A stretch of 64,000 nucleotides of DNA from Colletotrichum lupini (GCF_023278565.1 NC_064673.1:1612001-1676000), one strand, 5' to 3'; shown: positions 26,934-38,600, counted from the first letter of the stretch. Notes: a model not told the origin generated them from the letters alone. Made by a program: numbers and translations.

Positions 26934-27142
26934 TATTAGGCCTCGCTAGTTAGGCCTCGTTAGTTAAGGGATAGCTTAGGGGGTATAAAAAGGGGGACTA
27001 AGTAATAAAGGAGCAGCTTAGGTATATATAGAGCGCTAGTAATATACTTCGAGGGAAGGGTAGATTTTAGTAATTCCTCTTTTAGACCCTAATAGCAGTT
27101 GGCCTCTATGAGCTTCTTTCCTATATCGCAGACTTATTAATA
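26934..27142 (+). repeat. 3' LTR of chromovirus A1
   Basis: 209 bp, direct repeat of 19789-19997, preceded by the polypurine tract. Differences between the two LTRs that I checked are C/T or G/A changes. Confidence 0.93.
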
Positions 27143-28080
27143 ATATTAGTCTTTTATCGCCGTTCTTATCGAACTTAAAGTCCTCCTCGGTTAAAGGCTC
27201 TATATCGTAGTCCTTATTACGGATCCGATATAGTCGGCTAAATACTATAGAGGTATGTCTATCGCGGGTCTAAGAGAATACGATAATCAACTTCAGTCTA
27301 CTAAGTAACCTATATAGGTATTAAACTTACGTAGATAGCCTACCAAATCCTCTTCCTAAATGATCGTATCCGTGGACTTAAAGCCGAGTGTGACACCCTG
27401 AATATTATAAGCATCCACTATTAATTGAGAGAAAGGTAATAGGCTAGTTATAATATACGACCTGTATATACCGAGAGACTAAGCCATAGTCGCGGCACAA
27501 TTAACCTAGTAGCAATTATCCTTTTAGTCTTCCGGGCCAGCCCACTAGAAACCTAGAAATAGCATAATAGCCACAAGATTTATATAATTACTCTCGTACT
27601 CCGTATCGTAAAGAGCTTTGGCACAAAGATAATGCGTTCTCCTCGCCGTAGCTCGATTAGTAAAGCCAGCTTCCTCGATAAGACTATTATCGCATACCGT
27701 AAAACTAAGGAGGAATATAGCCTATAGGACTAGAGGCGATGCCTAGCCTTAATAGTACTGTCGTAAGAAGTTCTCTCGGTCGAACACGGGGTACGCTATA
27801 TATATAATCTCGAAGAAAGGACGGATGAGCTGGTCCGCGATCTATAGAGCCGGCATTGTGAGGGCCTCTTAAAGAGAAATCGTCTCTATAACCTTAGGTA
27901 TATAATTATAGGCAGACTGGTCTGCGATGTAAGCTGGGATAGGATAGTGGACTTTGACGGGCTCGGTTGAGCTATCTTTTGGTCTGTAGATAACCTCGAC
28001 GATATAAGATAGACTTAAATCTACCGAACAAGGATGTTGCCTTTAATTTCTCTGTGTTTAACTTAGTTAGAGTTGGCCAT
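27143..28080 (-). pseudogene. Fungal-specific transcription factor pseudogene, 5' part
   Basis: The minus strand, read with TAA/TAG as lost Gln or Trp codons, gives the start of a fungal_trans domain: RPFFEIIYIAYPVFDREN, FLLSFTVCDNSLIEEAGF, TARRTHYLCAKALYDTEYE, WAGPED, CAATMA, SLGIYRS. After a frame change, probably an intron, it continues with RDRHTSIVFSRLYRIRNKDY and DIEPLTEEDF, then stops at the A1 insertion. This order resembles cutinase-factor-like regulators. I did not find a convincing Zn2Cys6 cluster upstream; it may be decayed or lie beyond about 28080. The gene continues at 19788-18630 on the far side of the transposon. Confidence 0.82.
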
Positions 28081-28155
28081 CGTTACTAATCCTATTAGAC
28101 GTGACGGGGCTGTTAGTGAAGCTGCTATCTTCGATAAAAACTTCGGTCGGGGCTT

Positions 28156-28971
28156 TTGTCTCTTGCTCTACTGAGCCCTGCTCATTGCTCCCGGGCTATA
28201 TTTATGAAGATTGAGCCTGGGGTTTATGTTTATTACGTTATAAGTTACGCTTTTTACGGATATATCTGGCGCGTCGTGAGCTTCTTTTTAATAATGGACT
28301 TGTATCGGGCTGGGCGAAAATACCTACTTACCCCTCTTAGATTCTATAAGCTCGCAAGGGATTTGGCGTGTCCGGCATTGCTAGCAGGGATAAGCGTCCC
28401 CTGCGTTATATTTAACCCGTCTGGACCTATACGCTTTGTAAGCCACGCGAGCGCGATTAATCCCAGGCTTCATAGCACTAGTCGAAGAGGGATTTCCGCT
28501 TATTATCCTAGAGTTAAATCTCGGGTGGATGAGCGCACGTAATTCGCAAGTCGGCGAGGTTATTCGATATTAACGGTGTGTTCTTTCGGAGGCGTCGCTA
28601 GCTTAAAGATTGAAGAAGCCGAGGTGATTAGATTTTACTACCGAAATGTGGAGAAGTAAGTTACAAAACGCCGCGGGCTCTCGGCTGTGGCTAGTATTAC
28701 TCATGCGCTATAGCGCTTTTTTCTAGGGCATTAGTAATACCCAGTTTACCCTAGGTCTGCGCAGCTAACGATTAAATTATCTAGCTATTAGGAACATTTT
28801 AAAGGAGTTGAGAGACCGTTAATTCGTGGCTACGCGTTAAGTTTACGTAAGGCGCATGTGTATATGACGAGATGGCGAGGTATAGAGAAGGAGATTAATC
28901 TTGAATCTAGTAGTAGTACCTATAAAGCCGCATTTATGAATCTACTTTAATGTGGATGCGAGATGCTAGGC
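28156..28971 (+). pseudogene. Possible degraded protein-coding frame, not recognised
   Basis: One plus-strand frame runs about 270 codons, open at first (28156-28542) and then interrupted only by TAA/TAG up to a TGA near 28969. The second half reads like protein (VIRFYYRNVEK, GLSAVASITHAL, YPVYPRSAQLTIKL, GVERPLIRGYALSLRKAHV), but I cannot assign a family. Caution: in DNA depleted of TpG any frame lacks TGA, so absence of TGA is weak evidence. Its end overlaps the 3' end of the TMEM205-like gene on the other strand. Confidence 0.3.
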
Positions 28972-29531
28972 TGAAACCGTACCATAACATCGTAATGACC
29001 GCGACGAGGTTAAGGTAAATGCTCATTGCATAGTTTCTTGAAAACCGTCTTCTTATAGCAAGCATGTCTGGACTCAGTTTATCGACATCCCCAGGACGTC
29101 TCGCATCGCGTGTTTCTTTTCGGTGTTAGATAGAAGAGAGGAATGGTAGTAGGAACATGTTGGCCGGGCTTACCTTGATGCGTGCGATTAATTATCGCCT
29201 GTCTAGACCTCGGCCCGTAGACGAGCAGGTTCGCTAAGGATGTTGCCCCCGCAACCATGAGCGGGATCTAGTTGCTCTTTACCTTGAACAAGGATGTTGG
29301 GCTATGAGGGGAGAACGTGAGGACCGTTAAGACAAGGAGAAGTGCCTGGTATCGGAAGTATATTGGAAACAGGCGCTTCTGTAATGTAGTGAATGCGGAC
29401 TTGGGAAGTTCGAGATAGCAGATTTTGGTGTTGATAAACGTCTGAAACAGTGACGTGCCGAGTAGTGTCCCGTAAGAGATGATATGGTAGGGAGTAAGGG
29501 TTGTTATGATTGAAGGAATTCCGAACGCTAT
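28934..29531 (-). pseudogene. TMEM205-like small membrane protein gene, damaged
   Basis: Exon 1 29531-29174 and exon 2 29115-28934, joined by a 58-nt GT-AG intron with a CTAAC branch site; 179 residues in frame, the normal size for fungal TMEM205/DUF4149-type proteins. Family features: ISYGTLLGTSLFQTF at the start, LPKSAFTTLQKRLFPIYF, NLLVYGPRSRQAI, HQETRDARRPG across the splice, then LNLVAVITMLWYGF. About four hydrophobic segments are expected. Two lesions: the expected start is ATA (29531-29529) instead of ATG, and a TAG at 29268-29270 replaces a residue that is often Trp. Both are TpG-to-TpA type changes. Molecular role not well established; the animal homologue is a membrane protein linked to drug resistance. 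Confidence 0.8.
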
Positions 29532-30469
29532 TGTGGTACTGAGAGAGTTAGTACGAAATTGACTCGATTAATTGATGGGCGTTAGTCTATATGCAAATAT
29601 TAGATTATATAGTAACTATTGATGCCGCTGAAATAAGCACACGGGATGCGGTGTTCTGCCATATCCGTAAGCTCCGAGCACTTTCGGAAAGAAAACGGAT
29701 GCCGAGTGGGGCCTGATTGAGTGCAAGGGTAGGCCTAAACCGGCAACTTTACGGCGGCCCGGACGATCTAAGCTAATACTAAGTTGATCTTATTGTGAGA
29801 ATGATAGCTTGTTTATAGAATATGTAATGGTTTTATAGGGTTTTTCGCATCCTTTTCTCTGCTCTAACGATCGATGGAAGACTCGGATTGTGCTGGTTGT
29901 GTTGCTTACTATTTCACTGTTGCTGACGACTCTTTGAGCCGAGTGGGATGGACCCGAAAGGATTCGGATCTTTCGTGGTGACGTAAGTAACGGCGAATCG
30001 ATCTAACTCTTTCCGTTATATCTTCGAACGGTCTCTGAGGTATTATGAAATTTTCTAGTGTAGGCATATAGGCACGATCTGAGTACGACATCGATGGTAC
30101 GCGAAACAGTTCTAATGTGCCTAATTTATAGATGGCCCAATTGCCTGTGTAAGTTAAGTTATTTGAAATCGCCTCAGAATTAAAGTAATCCTCCTCGCGC
30201 CCCAAAAGGTATATTTCTACGAGAGAAAAACACATTGTAATAACTCCGCATAGCCATCAAGATCTTTTACTTCAGATTTCAACGATTAAGAGTTAATTAT
30301 CGCAAAAGGATTCGCTCTTTCCTTATATTATAATCGCTAACTGAACTAAGTCTAAGTCTATACGAAATTATGTATCTAAACAAGTAGCAGTCTATCTGCA
30401 TTCATTCAGATGTTCCGTTATGGCCGCTGTTTCTATGCCTCTATTGTCTTTGAGTTCGTTATTAAGTCG
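29532..30469. other. Intergenic with one unassigned minus ORF (29909-30235)
   Basis: Between the TMEM205-like gene and the MFS gene. A minus-strand frame at 29909-30235 encodes 108 residues (contains GNWAIYKLGTLELFRVP and RPFEDITERVRSIRRYLR). It could be part of a real but unrecognised gene; no domain, intron set or neighbour supports it. The rest shows nothing I can name. Confidence 0.3.
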
Positions 30470-32421
30470 TTAATGTGCCATCACAGGCCCGCCTACCGCC
30501 TTGCTAATGTTCTTTACTCCAAACGCGCTAGCAATCATGCCGATGCTAGCGAGACTATAGCAGCATAGTAAACCAGTGTTGTACTGCCGCAGGTCACTAT
30601 GTCCCTTGCCAGTGTCAACAGCCTGGACAACAGCACCTGCTAAAGCGAGACTGACGCCGCCGCTAATCTGGAAAGCCGTGTTGATTATGCCGCCGCAAAG
30701 GCTCTTGACGTTGACCGGCACCGAAGCTAGCAGCACGACGGTGATAGTGTAGTAGACGATAGTTACGCCCGCCACACCCATGACGGTGGTCGGAAAGACG
30801 TGCTTCCAAAAGTTAAGGTCGTCTTGTCGCATGAGCGCGGAAGGGATAGGCGCGATAGCGCAGATGGCCATGCCGATTACAAGGAGGAGCTTAGTGTTGA
30901 AGATCTCGAGCATGCGGGACATGGAGAGGCTGAAGATGAAGCCGGTTGCGCCCATGGGGAGGAACCGGAGGGCGGTCTGACCTGCGCTGAGTTGGTTGAC
31001 CTCTTGGGCGATGAGAGTGGTGTAGTAGATCGTGGTCTGATATCCTCCATATGAAACTGTTCAAGGGTAAGCACATGGTCTTGGTATTGAAGAAAGGTGT
31101 ATGACTTACCGAAGCCACCGATCCAAAGAGCAGCAAAGTTCTCGAGCTTCTATAGCGACAGCGGTATGATGGGGTTGGCAACCTTCTTCTTAACGTAGGT
31201 GAAGGTAACAATTATGGCGATACTGACGACTAGCAGCGCGATGATGAAGGCCTTGCCCTATCCGTACTTACCGCCACTCGAAAGCACGAAGCTGAGCAGG
31301 ATGAGGCTAGCAGTCGACAGGCTAGCGCTAACAAAATCGAGTTTGGGCTTCGCGGTGCCCTCAAGTCTGTCCTTGGGGAGAAGACCCTAGCCGATAATGC
31401 TAAGAATACTGGTGACGGCAGTGGGGATGTAGAAGATGTACCGCCAGCCAAGCGACGAAGTTAAGAAGCCTCTAAAGATAAGACCTAGGCAGAACCCAAC
31501 GGCACCCGTAGCACTAAAGATTGTTAGTGCAAGCGTGCGGTCTTTGGCGATGAAGTAGTTGCTGATGATGCCGACGGCCGAAGGCATAGTCATAGCAGCG
31601 CCGATGCCTTGCAAAGCTCGGAAGATAGCTAGCTGAATGAACGAGGTCGCGAAACTATTGGCGATCGTCCATACACTCAGCGTCGCTATGCTAGCGCAGA
31701 AGATCATCTTGCGACCAAAGCGGTCCGCAAAGACGCCGGCGAGAAGAAGAAAGCTACTAAAGGTTAAGGTGTATGCCGAGATTAGCCACTGCAGCTCTGC
31801 ATTCTTGACCTTGAAGTCCTTCTGGATGGCAGGGAGGGCAATATTTACGGCCGTTATGAAGATGTTGTCCATGAGCTGAGCGCCATAGGTGCAGAGCAGC
31901 ACGATGGCTCCTCGGAACGATGCGACGGTGCCCACGTCCGGGTAGGCTTGGCCCGCGCCGATCTCGTACTTAGCGGGCGTCTGGGTGCCGGACCTACCTC
32001 CGGGTGAGGGCGGGCCCGAGCTCACGCCGGAGACCGGGGACGGCGGCCGTGTTGATTGAGGGGTAGTGAACTGGGAAGGTACTTCGCGAATAGTGCTCAC
32101 GGGGCCGGGCTTCGCGGCTTTGGGGAAAGCGGGCAACTCAAAGACGCTGTCTTTGGACTCGCGCCTATCCCTTGACCTGTGCCGGCTGATGGCCGATGCG
32201 CTTCGTACAAGCTCATCGAGGTCCTCTGACTGGTCGTGCTCCAATGTTACGCGCGAGGTTTGAGAGACTGTGCTTCGGCGGCGAGTGACGGGCATGCTTG
32301 GGTAACTAGCTGGTGGAACGAAAGTCGGGGCTTCTTTAAGCGCCGAGGTGCGGCGGCCGAGTGGCTCGCCGTTACCGTCCGCCGAGACCCGGTGGTTAAG
32401 AGAGTGCTTGTCGTGGAGCAT
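30470..32421 (-). pseudogene. DHA2-type MFS drug/metabolite exporter, three nonsense codons
   Basis: Exon 1 32421-31110 and exon 2 31056-30470, with a 53-nt GT-AG intron (31057-31109). The start is taken as MLHDKHSL; an upstream in-frame ATG at 32496 is possible. A disordered, Ser/Pro/Arg-rich cytosolic N-terminus of about 150 residues precedes the membrane domain; the total number of hydrophobic segments fits a 14-TM DHA2 protein. MFS motif A is clear (GVFADRFGRKM), followed by RALQGIGAAMTMPS and, in exon 2, YGGYQTTIYY. In-frame TAGs at 31387-31389, 31258-31260 and 31150-31152; the last replaces Trp in a PLSL-x-KL context. Each needs one transition. The family exports toxins and metabolites by proton antiport at the plasma membrane, so it may have served the polyketide cluster (inference). 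Base composition is close to normal, so RIP was light. Confidence 0.9.
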
Positions 32422-32496
32422 GTTTCGCTGTCTCTGTTGTAAGAAAGAGTGAAAATTATAAGGGGAAAGGATATTATGTGGAAGGATGTCAACCAC

Positions 32497-32863
32497 AGGA
32501 AACGATTTCGAAATTCATTAGCGCCTGACGATCTTGAAATATATGAAATCGCGGTGGATAGTGTAGTGTTCGTGATGGACTCGCTCTATGAGAAGGGTTG
32601 TAGTGATATTAACCTAATAAACCCTTATCGGTTGGGCAGTGGCTGCAGAGTTTGCTACATGGTAGACTTTTGTTATGTTTATCTCCTAGACCTTAGGCGA
32701 TTCTTATGTCGCGATGTTCTATAGGTTTCTATAGGCTTGTTTGCGCGCCAATCTTATGCCGGACACTATAAGTGTTCCTTGTCACGGAACCATTCCTAAT
32801 GTTTATTAAGTAAGCGCTGTTAGGTAAACTCTTAGAGCCGGGTCTAAGTAGAGTCTATATATA
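32497..32863. other. Intergenic left flank of the inverted-repeat block
   Basis: About 370 bp of intermediate composition between the MFS 5' end and the left inverted repeat. A short plus ORF (32449-32724) overlaps it but shows no family features and is probably chance. Confidence 0.4.
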
Positions 32864-32938
32864 AACTAATAATAACCCCCCCTAGTTAAGGTAAGAGTCC
32901 CGTGCATAATAGTAAGTACTTAAATATTAATAAATCCC
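32864..32938 (+). repeat. Left terminal inverted repeat of the 13.3-kb interval
   Basis: Matches the reverse complement of 46099-46173 along its full length with a few C/T or G/A differences. Confidence 0.8.
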
Positions 32939-34487
32939 GGCTAAATTTAACTAATCGGACTTCGGTTTTTTTTTTTAAGGTACTTAGGTTAAAAATATTT
33001 TAAAAATAAATTATAGCTAATTAGGATACTATTACTTAACTAAGGTCCGCTTTATAAAAAATAATTCTAATTTATACCTTTTTTTTATTTTAACTAAGTC
33101 GTATCCTTTTTTTTAAATTTTTATATCCTTTTTTTAAACTTCAACCCTTTATTACGATTTTTATTAAAAGAATTTATTATAAAACTTACTATCGCACTCG
33201 AAATTTATTAATAATTAATTAAAAATATTTCCGAATTAATTTTATAATACTTTCTTACTATTATAATAATAATAGCTTTAAGTTCTATATTAATAATAAA
33301 AAGGGCTAGCTTAAGAATCTCCCTATATTTAAAACTAATAATATAAGTTTTATACTTATTATTATAATTAAATACGTAATTTATTTACTTATTTTTATAA
33401 TAATAAAATTAAGTAATCCTATTACTAAGAGAACTTTATTACCGTTATTTAAAAGCTAATCGCTTTTATTTTAATAGCTATTATTAATCGTCTTTTAATA
33501 TATTTAAAAAGTATTTCGAAAAAGGTTATTATATTAACTCCGCGATTTTTTAAAAAAGATCCCTTTTTATTACTATTAACCTCGAGGTTACCTATAAATT
33601 ACTTTTTATTTTATATTAATATTTTTAACTTTATTAATAGTTTTTTATAAAGTACTATACTAAAATAATATTATTTATAAAGGGCTAAGATATATCCCTA
33701 AATACCCCCTAAAAGCCTAAGGCTATTATAAATAATAAAGCGTTATTTACTATTCTTTTTAAAAAGAACGGTATTATAAAAAAAAATATTTTTAAAATAG
33801 TTTTAGTTTATAAAACTAACTATTTTTAATAAGACGTTACTTAAATAAAAATAAACGTTAAGCTCGGACCCGAAGAGAGTTATAAAGTTTATAAATTATA
33901 AAATATTATTAGTTAGAATAAGTATAACTTATTCCTTAATTAAAACTCTTTTTAACCGGATTTTATAACTTACTCTCCCCCCGATATATACGAGCTAACT
34001 TACTTAGTATTTTATAAATATTATTACCCTAAACTCGTACTAAATAAAAATATCTCTAGTACGTTACTTTATTAATACTTATATATCGTTATACTTAATA
34101 TTAATAATTCTTAAAAAGTTTTAAAATTTCTAAATAAATAAGCTAGAATAGTAAAATAGTTAAGAATAAGCTAGTCTAGCCTACCCCTATTAATAATTTT
34201 AATAATAATAAAACGGATTCTTGAATAAACCCCGCTATTTTTACTTAGATCTTTATTAAGGATATAAATAAATAAAAAGTATAATTAAGGGTTGAAAGAT
34301 AATAAAGAATAATTAGTCTAGAGAAGTTTATAAATAAAGAGTTTATTAAAATAGAAGTATTTAACTTATTCCTTTTAAAATAGTACTATATAAATTAAGA
34401 ATACCGTAGTATTATAAATAAATATTCGTAATAAATATATAAATAGAAGTTAAGGCTATAAATATTAAGTAAATAATATATTACTTA
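32939..34487. other. AT-rich degraded sequence
   Basis: About 1.5 kb almost lacking CpA and TpG, with stops in every frame. Nothing identifiable beyond RIP decay; presumably part of the TIR-bounded element or a nested insertion. Confidence 0.5.
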
Positions 34488-34635
34488 TAAATATTTCCTA
34501 AGAATTTCCTAAAAATTTCCTAAAGTTTTCCTAAAAGTTTCTTAAAAACTTCTTAAATATTTCTAAAAAGTTTCTAAAGAATTTCCTAAATATTTCCTTA
34601 ATATGTTTTAAATATTTCCTTAATATATCTTAAAT
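34488..34635 (+). repeat. Minisatellite-like array of an AATTTCCTAAA-type unit
   Basis: About a dozen imperfect units of 10-12 bp (AATTTCCTAAA and variants such as AGTTTCTTAAA, ATATTTCCTTAA) in direct tandem. Related short motifs recur, some inverted, near 43435-43490 and 45110-45170. Confidence 0.7.
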
Positions 34636-35661
34636 ACTTTTTAAATATTTCTATTTTTTTAATTTCTATAATATTTATCAATATAAATTAATTAATAAAT
34701 AATAAAATAATAAATTATTAACTTATTTTAATAAATTATAAGCTTATCATATAATTATATATTTAATATAGTTTACTAGTTATTTATAATTAAAATATTA
34801 ATATTATATAATAATATATATATTTATTATTATAATAAATAATATATATATATAGTCCCCTTTGGGGTCCGGTCCGCCTCATTAGGGGCCATCTTCGCCT
34901 TTACGGGTAAGCTAGTCTATCAGGGTTAATATTGAGTTTCTATTATATACTTTAACAAGACTTTATAACTAACTACAGCCGGCCGCAGCCGTTACCGAAT
35001 ACTAATAATCCCGCCGTAACATATTAATCGCTTTTTAAATAGCCAAATACTACTCCTTACTTTCTCCTTTTATCTTATCTAAAAATAACCTCTCCTTAAT
35101 ATTCCTATTTAATACGCTTACCTATACTCTTTTTAAGCTCCTAATTATATTATTAAGTCTAAGCTTATCTATACTACTTTATTATATTAGAAAGGTATTA
35201 ATAAGGGCGACGCCTATTATAATATATCTATTTATTTTCTATAAGTCGATATTACTAATATAATATTTATTAAAGCAATCTCTCTATAGCCCGGGGTCGT
35301 TTAGTATAATACTTATAAGATCGAATAACTTCTAGCTATCGAGGAAGCCCTAAGGGTCGACGAGTTATTAATAACGTCTTAGCATTTTAATAAAGTATAC
35401 TTAAAATAAACGGTTAGATAGTAATAATAATAGCGTAATAGTAATAGATAGCAAAGGAAGCGTCTTTAACTTTAATAAAAAAAATAAAGTAACGAATATA
35501 TATATATATAAGTAAAATTAAAAATACTAGGGCAGATATCGTAAGGTCGATATTATTTAACGATAGTAACGAGGGCATCTCTAATACTACTATTATAAGT
35601 TACTATTACTTAAAAAGGTAGCTAACTTAGCTAGGTGCGCGGGCTTATAAGGTAATAACGT
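34636..35661. other. Extremely AT-rich tract followed by a less decayed segment
   Basis: 34640-34855 is almost pure A/T with TATATA runs. At 34856-34925 there is an abrupt GC-richer islet (CCCCTTTGGGGTCCGGTCCG), then about 700 bp of moderate composition with no recognisable gene. Confidence 0.45.
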
Positions 35662-35850
35662 CGGGCGCCTAATATCGCTATTAATAATCCGTAGTTATAA
35701 GCTTTATAAGAAGGAAAGTTAAAAAAGTAAAAAATCTAAAAAGAAATAGTCTATTAAAATAGTAAGAGTATTTATTAATACTATATATTACTACCGTATA
35801 ATTAATATCAAGAATCGCCCGAGTAGCTAGTAAAAGCAAAAATAAAAAAA
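35662..35850 (-). mobile_element. Fragment of element E
   Basis: Starts GGGCGCCTAATATCGC and matches the reverse complement of the right-hand end of the full copy at 60136-61555. It stops matching near 35850, so it is a partial copy in the opposite orientation. A shorter related piece lies at about 36115-36200. Confidence 0.65.
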
Positions 35851-35914
35851 GCAATATATATATAGTCTTATTATATTATTATTATTAATAATTAATTAAT
35901 ATTATAATTAATAA

Positions 35915-36321
35915 TTATTTAGCTAGTTTCTCTTAATTTATATAAACCTTAGCGTTATAAATATTTTACTAAGTAAATAAAGATTTTAAAACTATTTTTA
36001 AATAATAATACGTATATTACGAGCTTAAATCCTAACTTATTAACTTATAATTTTAATAATATCCTTAACTACTTTAATAAGTTTATAATATAAAAAGTAT
36101 ATAAAGTTTACTAAGATAGTATAAATATTTATTAATATTATATATTAATATTATATAGTTAATATTAAGAACTGCCTAAGTAGTTAATAAAAACAGAATA
36201 TAAAAATAAATAAAAAGTATATAAAAGCTTTAAAACTAGGGCTATAATTATATTAATTATACTTAAAATTTAAATAATAATGTAATAGCTACTTATGCTC
36301 TTTTTAAATTTTAATAATAAT
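35915..36321 (+). repeat. Direct repeat D, left copy
   Basis: Matches about 40615-40920 in the same orientation (shared TACGTATATTACGAGCYTAAATCC and CTAGGGCTATAATTATATTA blocks). It carries a roughly 110-bp insert of E-type sequence at about 36100-36215. The two D copies could be LTRs of a further element; I could not confirm that. Confidence 0.55.
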
Positions 36322-38600
36322 TATTATAACTTAATATATATAACTAAAACTAAGACCCGCCCTATAAACTTATAATAGCTATAGTATATTATATATATAA
36401 AAATATAAGAATATAAAGTAAGTCTTTTAAATAAAAGAATTATAAATAAGTTATATATAAATAAAAAGTAGTAATTACGTAATAAAGTAATTATTATAAT
36501 TACTTTAAGTAATCGCTTATTAGTATTTATTAAGTAATTACTTAATAAACAAAAGTAATTATTAATAAAAAATATATTTATAAGCGGACTTATATATAAT
36601 ATAAACTTAAGCTAGGCTTAAGAATAGACTTTTTATAGCTTTTTTAATAATTAACTTAGTATTAAATCTTATAATTATTCTTAATTATTCTTATTAAAAA
36701 CCCCTTTTAATAAGGTTATAATTAATTACTAAAGCTTTATTTATTTTATAATTTATAAATATAATTTGAGAGAAGCTATTTATAATTATAATACTATTTA
36801 CTTAGTACTCGTAGCCTTAGTTTTTATTAATATACTTATTATAATTAGCTAGTTATAATATTTTAATTACTCTTATTTAATAAGTTAACTTTACAAAACT
36901 TACTAAAAAAAAAAAAAAACGACGATATTTTTTAAAACCTTAAGTACTTTTTTATTTAACTCTAAAAAACTTATTAACTTAATTAATAAACTAGCTAAGG
37001 CCGAGGATAATAAAATACTTAACGTTATTTATAACTCTAATAATAATATAGTGTTCAAAAAGGTAAATTATAAAGAAATACGACGTATTATTAAATAAAA
37101 TAATAAGTAAAATAAAAGACTCGCAAAGCTTTTTAATAATAACTCTACTTAGATAGTTATAATTTTAATTAAAAATAATAAATATATTATTACTTTTTAA
37201 AATATAGTTAACGAAGCTATAATTAACTTAAGAATTAAAAAAAGAGAAATAAACGGTTTAAAATAAAAAATTAGAACTCTCTAAGCTATTATTAATATTA
37301 TTAAAACTCTTATAAATAAATAAGAAAACTTAAGTTTAATATACTTATTATTTTTAATAGAACTACTAAATATCTTAAAGGATTTTTAATTTAGATTAAA
37401 ACTTATTAAACATTTTATATTACTAATTTTTATAATAAAATTAAACGAATTATTTACGTAATAACTTTTTTTTAAAAATAAGCCCTAGAGTAGTTCGAAC
37501 TTTTTTAAAGAAAATTCCTTAATAATGACGGTTATTTACTATATTATAAAAAAACAACCGTAAATATTTTTATTAATATAATAAGATTTTAAAATACTTT
37601 TAAATCTTTATTTTAAAACCTTAATAAAAAACGATAAATTAAAAGAGACCTAGTTAATTTTTAATAAACTAAGTTTATTTTATATTATATTACTAAGTTT
37701 AAAAAACTTATAATATAATTCGATTTTATTAAAAAAGCCTATATTTTCTCGTTTTATTAAGGATTAAAAAATAAAGTTAAGGACGAACTTAGGAAAGTAA
37801 AAATATTAATAGATTTTTTATATTATATTAAGCTTATTATTAAAATTAATACTCAATTATATAAACGACGTAAGAAAAGGGAGAAATACGGCGCTTTTAA
37901 ATTAATTTTAATAAAAAATACTAAAGCTATAGTGAATTACTAAGTAATTATTAAAATAACCTAAGAAATTAATAATAATAAAATACGTCCTATAAATAAT
38001 ATAGAGGACCTATAGACTTTAATATTACTAAATATAAAAAACCTCGTTAAAAAAAGACTTTAAATATTATAATTATAATAAAATAAGGTATATGATTAGA
38101 AATTATTAATACCCTAAACGTATTTAATACTAACTTATTTTAAAAGAACGAGCTAATATTATAAATAAAAAAGTCCCTTATAAATAACCTTTATAAATAG
38201 TTTATTATAATAATAACTATTTTATTTATTAAAATAATAAAGAATAAATAAGATAGTACTTAAAATAACTTAAAAGTAGTAAGCGATCTAAGTATAATAT
38301 TACTTTATTTCTTATTAAAACCCTAATAAAAAAAAAGAAAAAAGGAAATACTTACTTATTAACTTTATATTTTTAAAGAGAATAATATTAAATAGTTTAC
38401 TATATTTTCTTAAATTTCTAAAAATATAATACAAAAGGGTAAAACGGACCCTATTATAAAAAATATACTTAACTTTTTTAAAAGACGTATTAAGTAAAAA
38501 CTCTTAGTTAATATAAAGGAATAGCTTTTTAAGTTTAAAAAAAAAGGATTTAATATAAAAAGAATTATAAATAATCCTATTTATATAATAAGAATTAATA
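36322..38600 (+). mobile_element. Partial chromovirus B copy (B2): 5' LTR plus gag
   Basis: The LTR at 36322-36860 is about 539 bp and matches the 551-bp LTRs at 48429 and 55330. It is followed by gag-like sequence parallel to 48980-50400 of the full B copy, including the decayed zinc knuckle near 38055 (LKYYNYN). Similarity stops at about 38600 and I see no matching 3' LTR, so this is a truncated or interrupted copy. Heavily RIP-mutated. Confidence 0.7.

Larger units (their letters stand above)
19789..27142 (+). mobile_element. Ty3/gypsy chromovirus A1, complete, RIP-inactivated, inserted in a transcription-factor gene
   Basis: A 7354-bp element with 209-bp LTRs at both ends and a 5-bp target duplication gtatt (19784-19788) / atatt (27143-27147). 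Plus orientation is shown by a purine-rich tract just before the right LTR (GGGGAGGGAG, about 26918-26929). With stops read through, the plus strand gives a gag zinc knuckle whose Cys are now Tyr (YYNYGKTRHLTNSYP, about 21380-21430); a retropepsin stretch ALIDLGVKGN (about 21625); reverse transcriptase with FTKLDLKNAYYRI (about 22425) and YLDN in place of YLDD (22626-22637); RNase H (about 23000-23300); integrase with SDRGSLF (about 24450) and QTDGQIER (about 24555); and a chromodomain-like RGPKRRRQYLI (about 25180). Stops are almost all TAA/TAG. The chromodomain places it with chromoviruses, which target heterochromatin. Confidence 0.93.

Noticed and set aside
30780..32442. ORFs antisense to the DHA2 MFS gene
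   Set aside because: Shadow frames of a recognisable transporter with GC-rich codons.
34640..34925. Nuclear insertion of mitochondrial DNA
   Set aside because: AT tract with a GC islet looks superficially mitochondrial, but no mitochondrial gene, tRNA or rRNA sequence is recognisable and RIP explains the composition.
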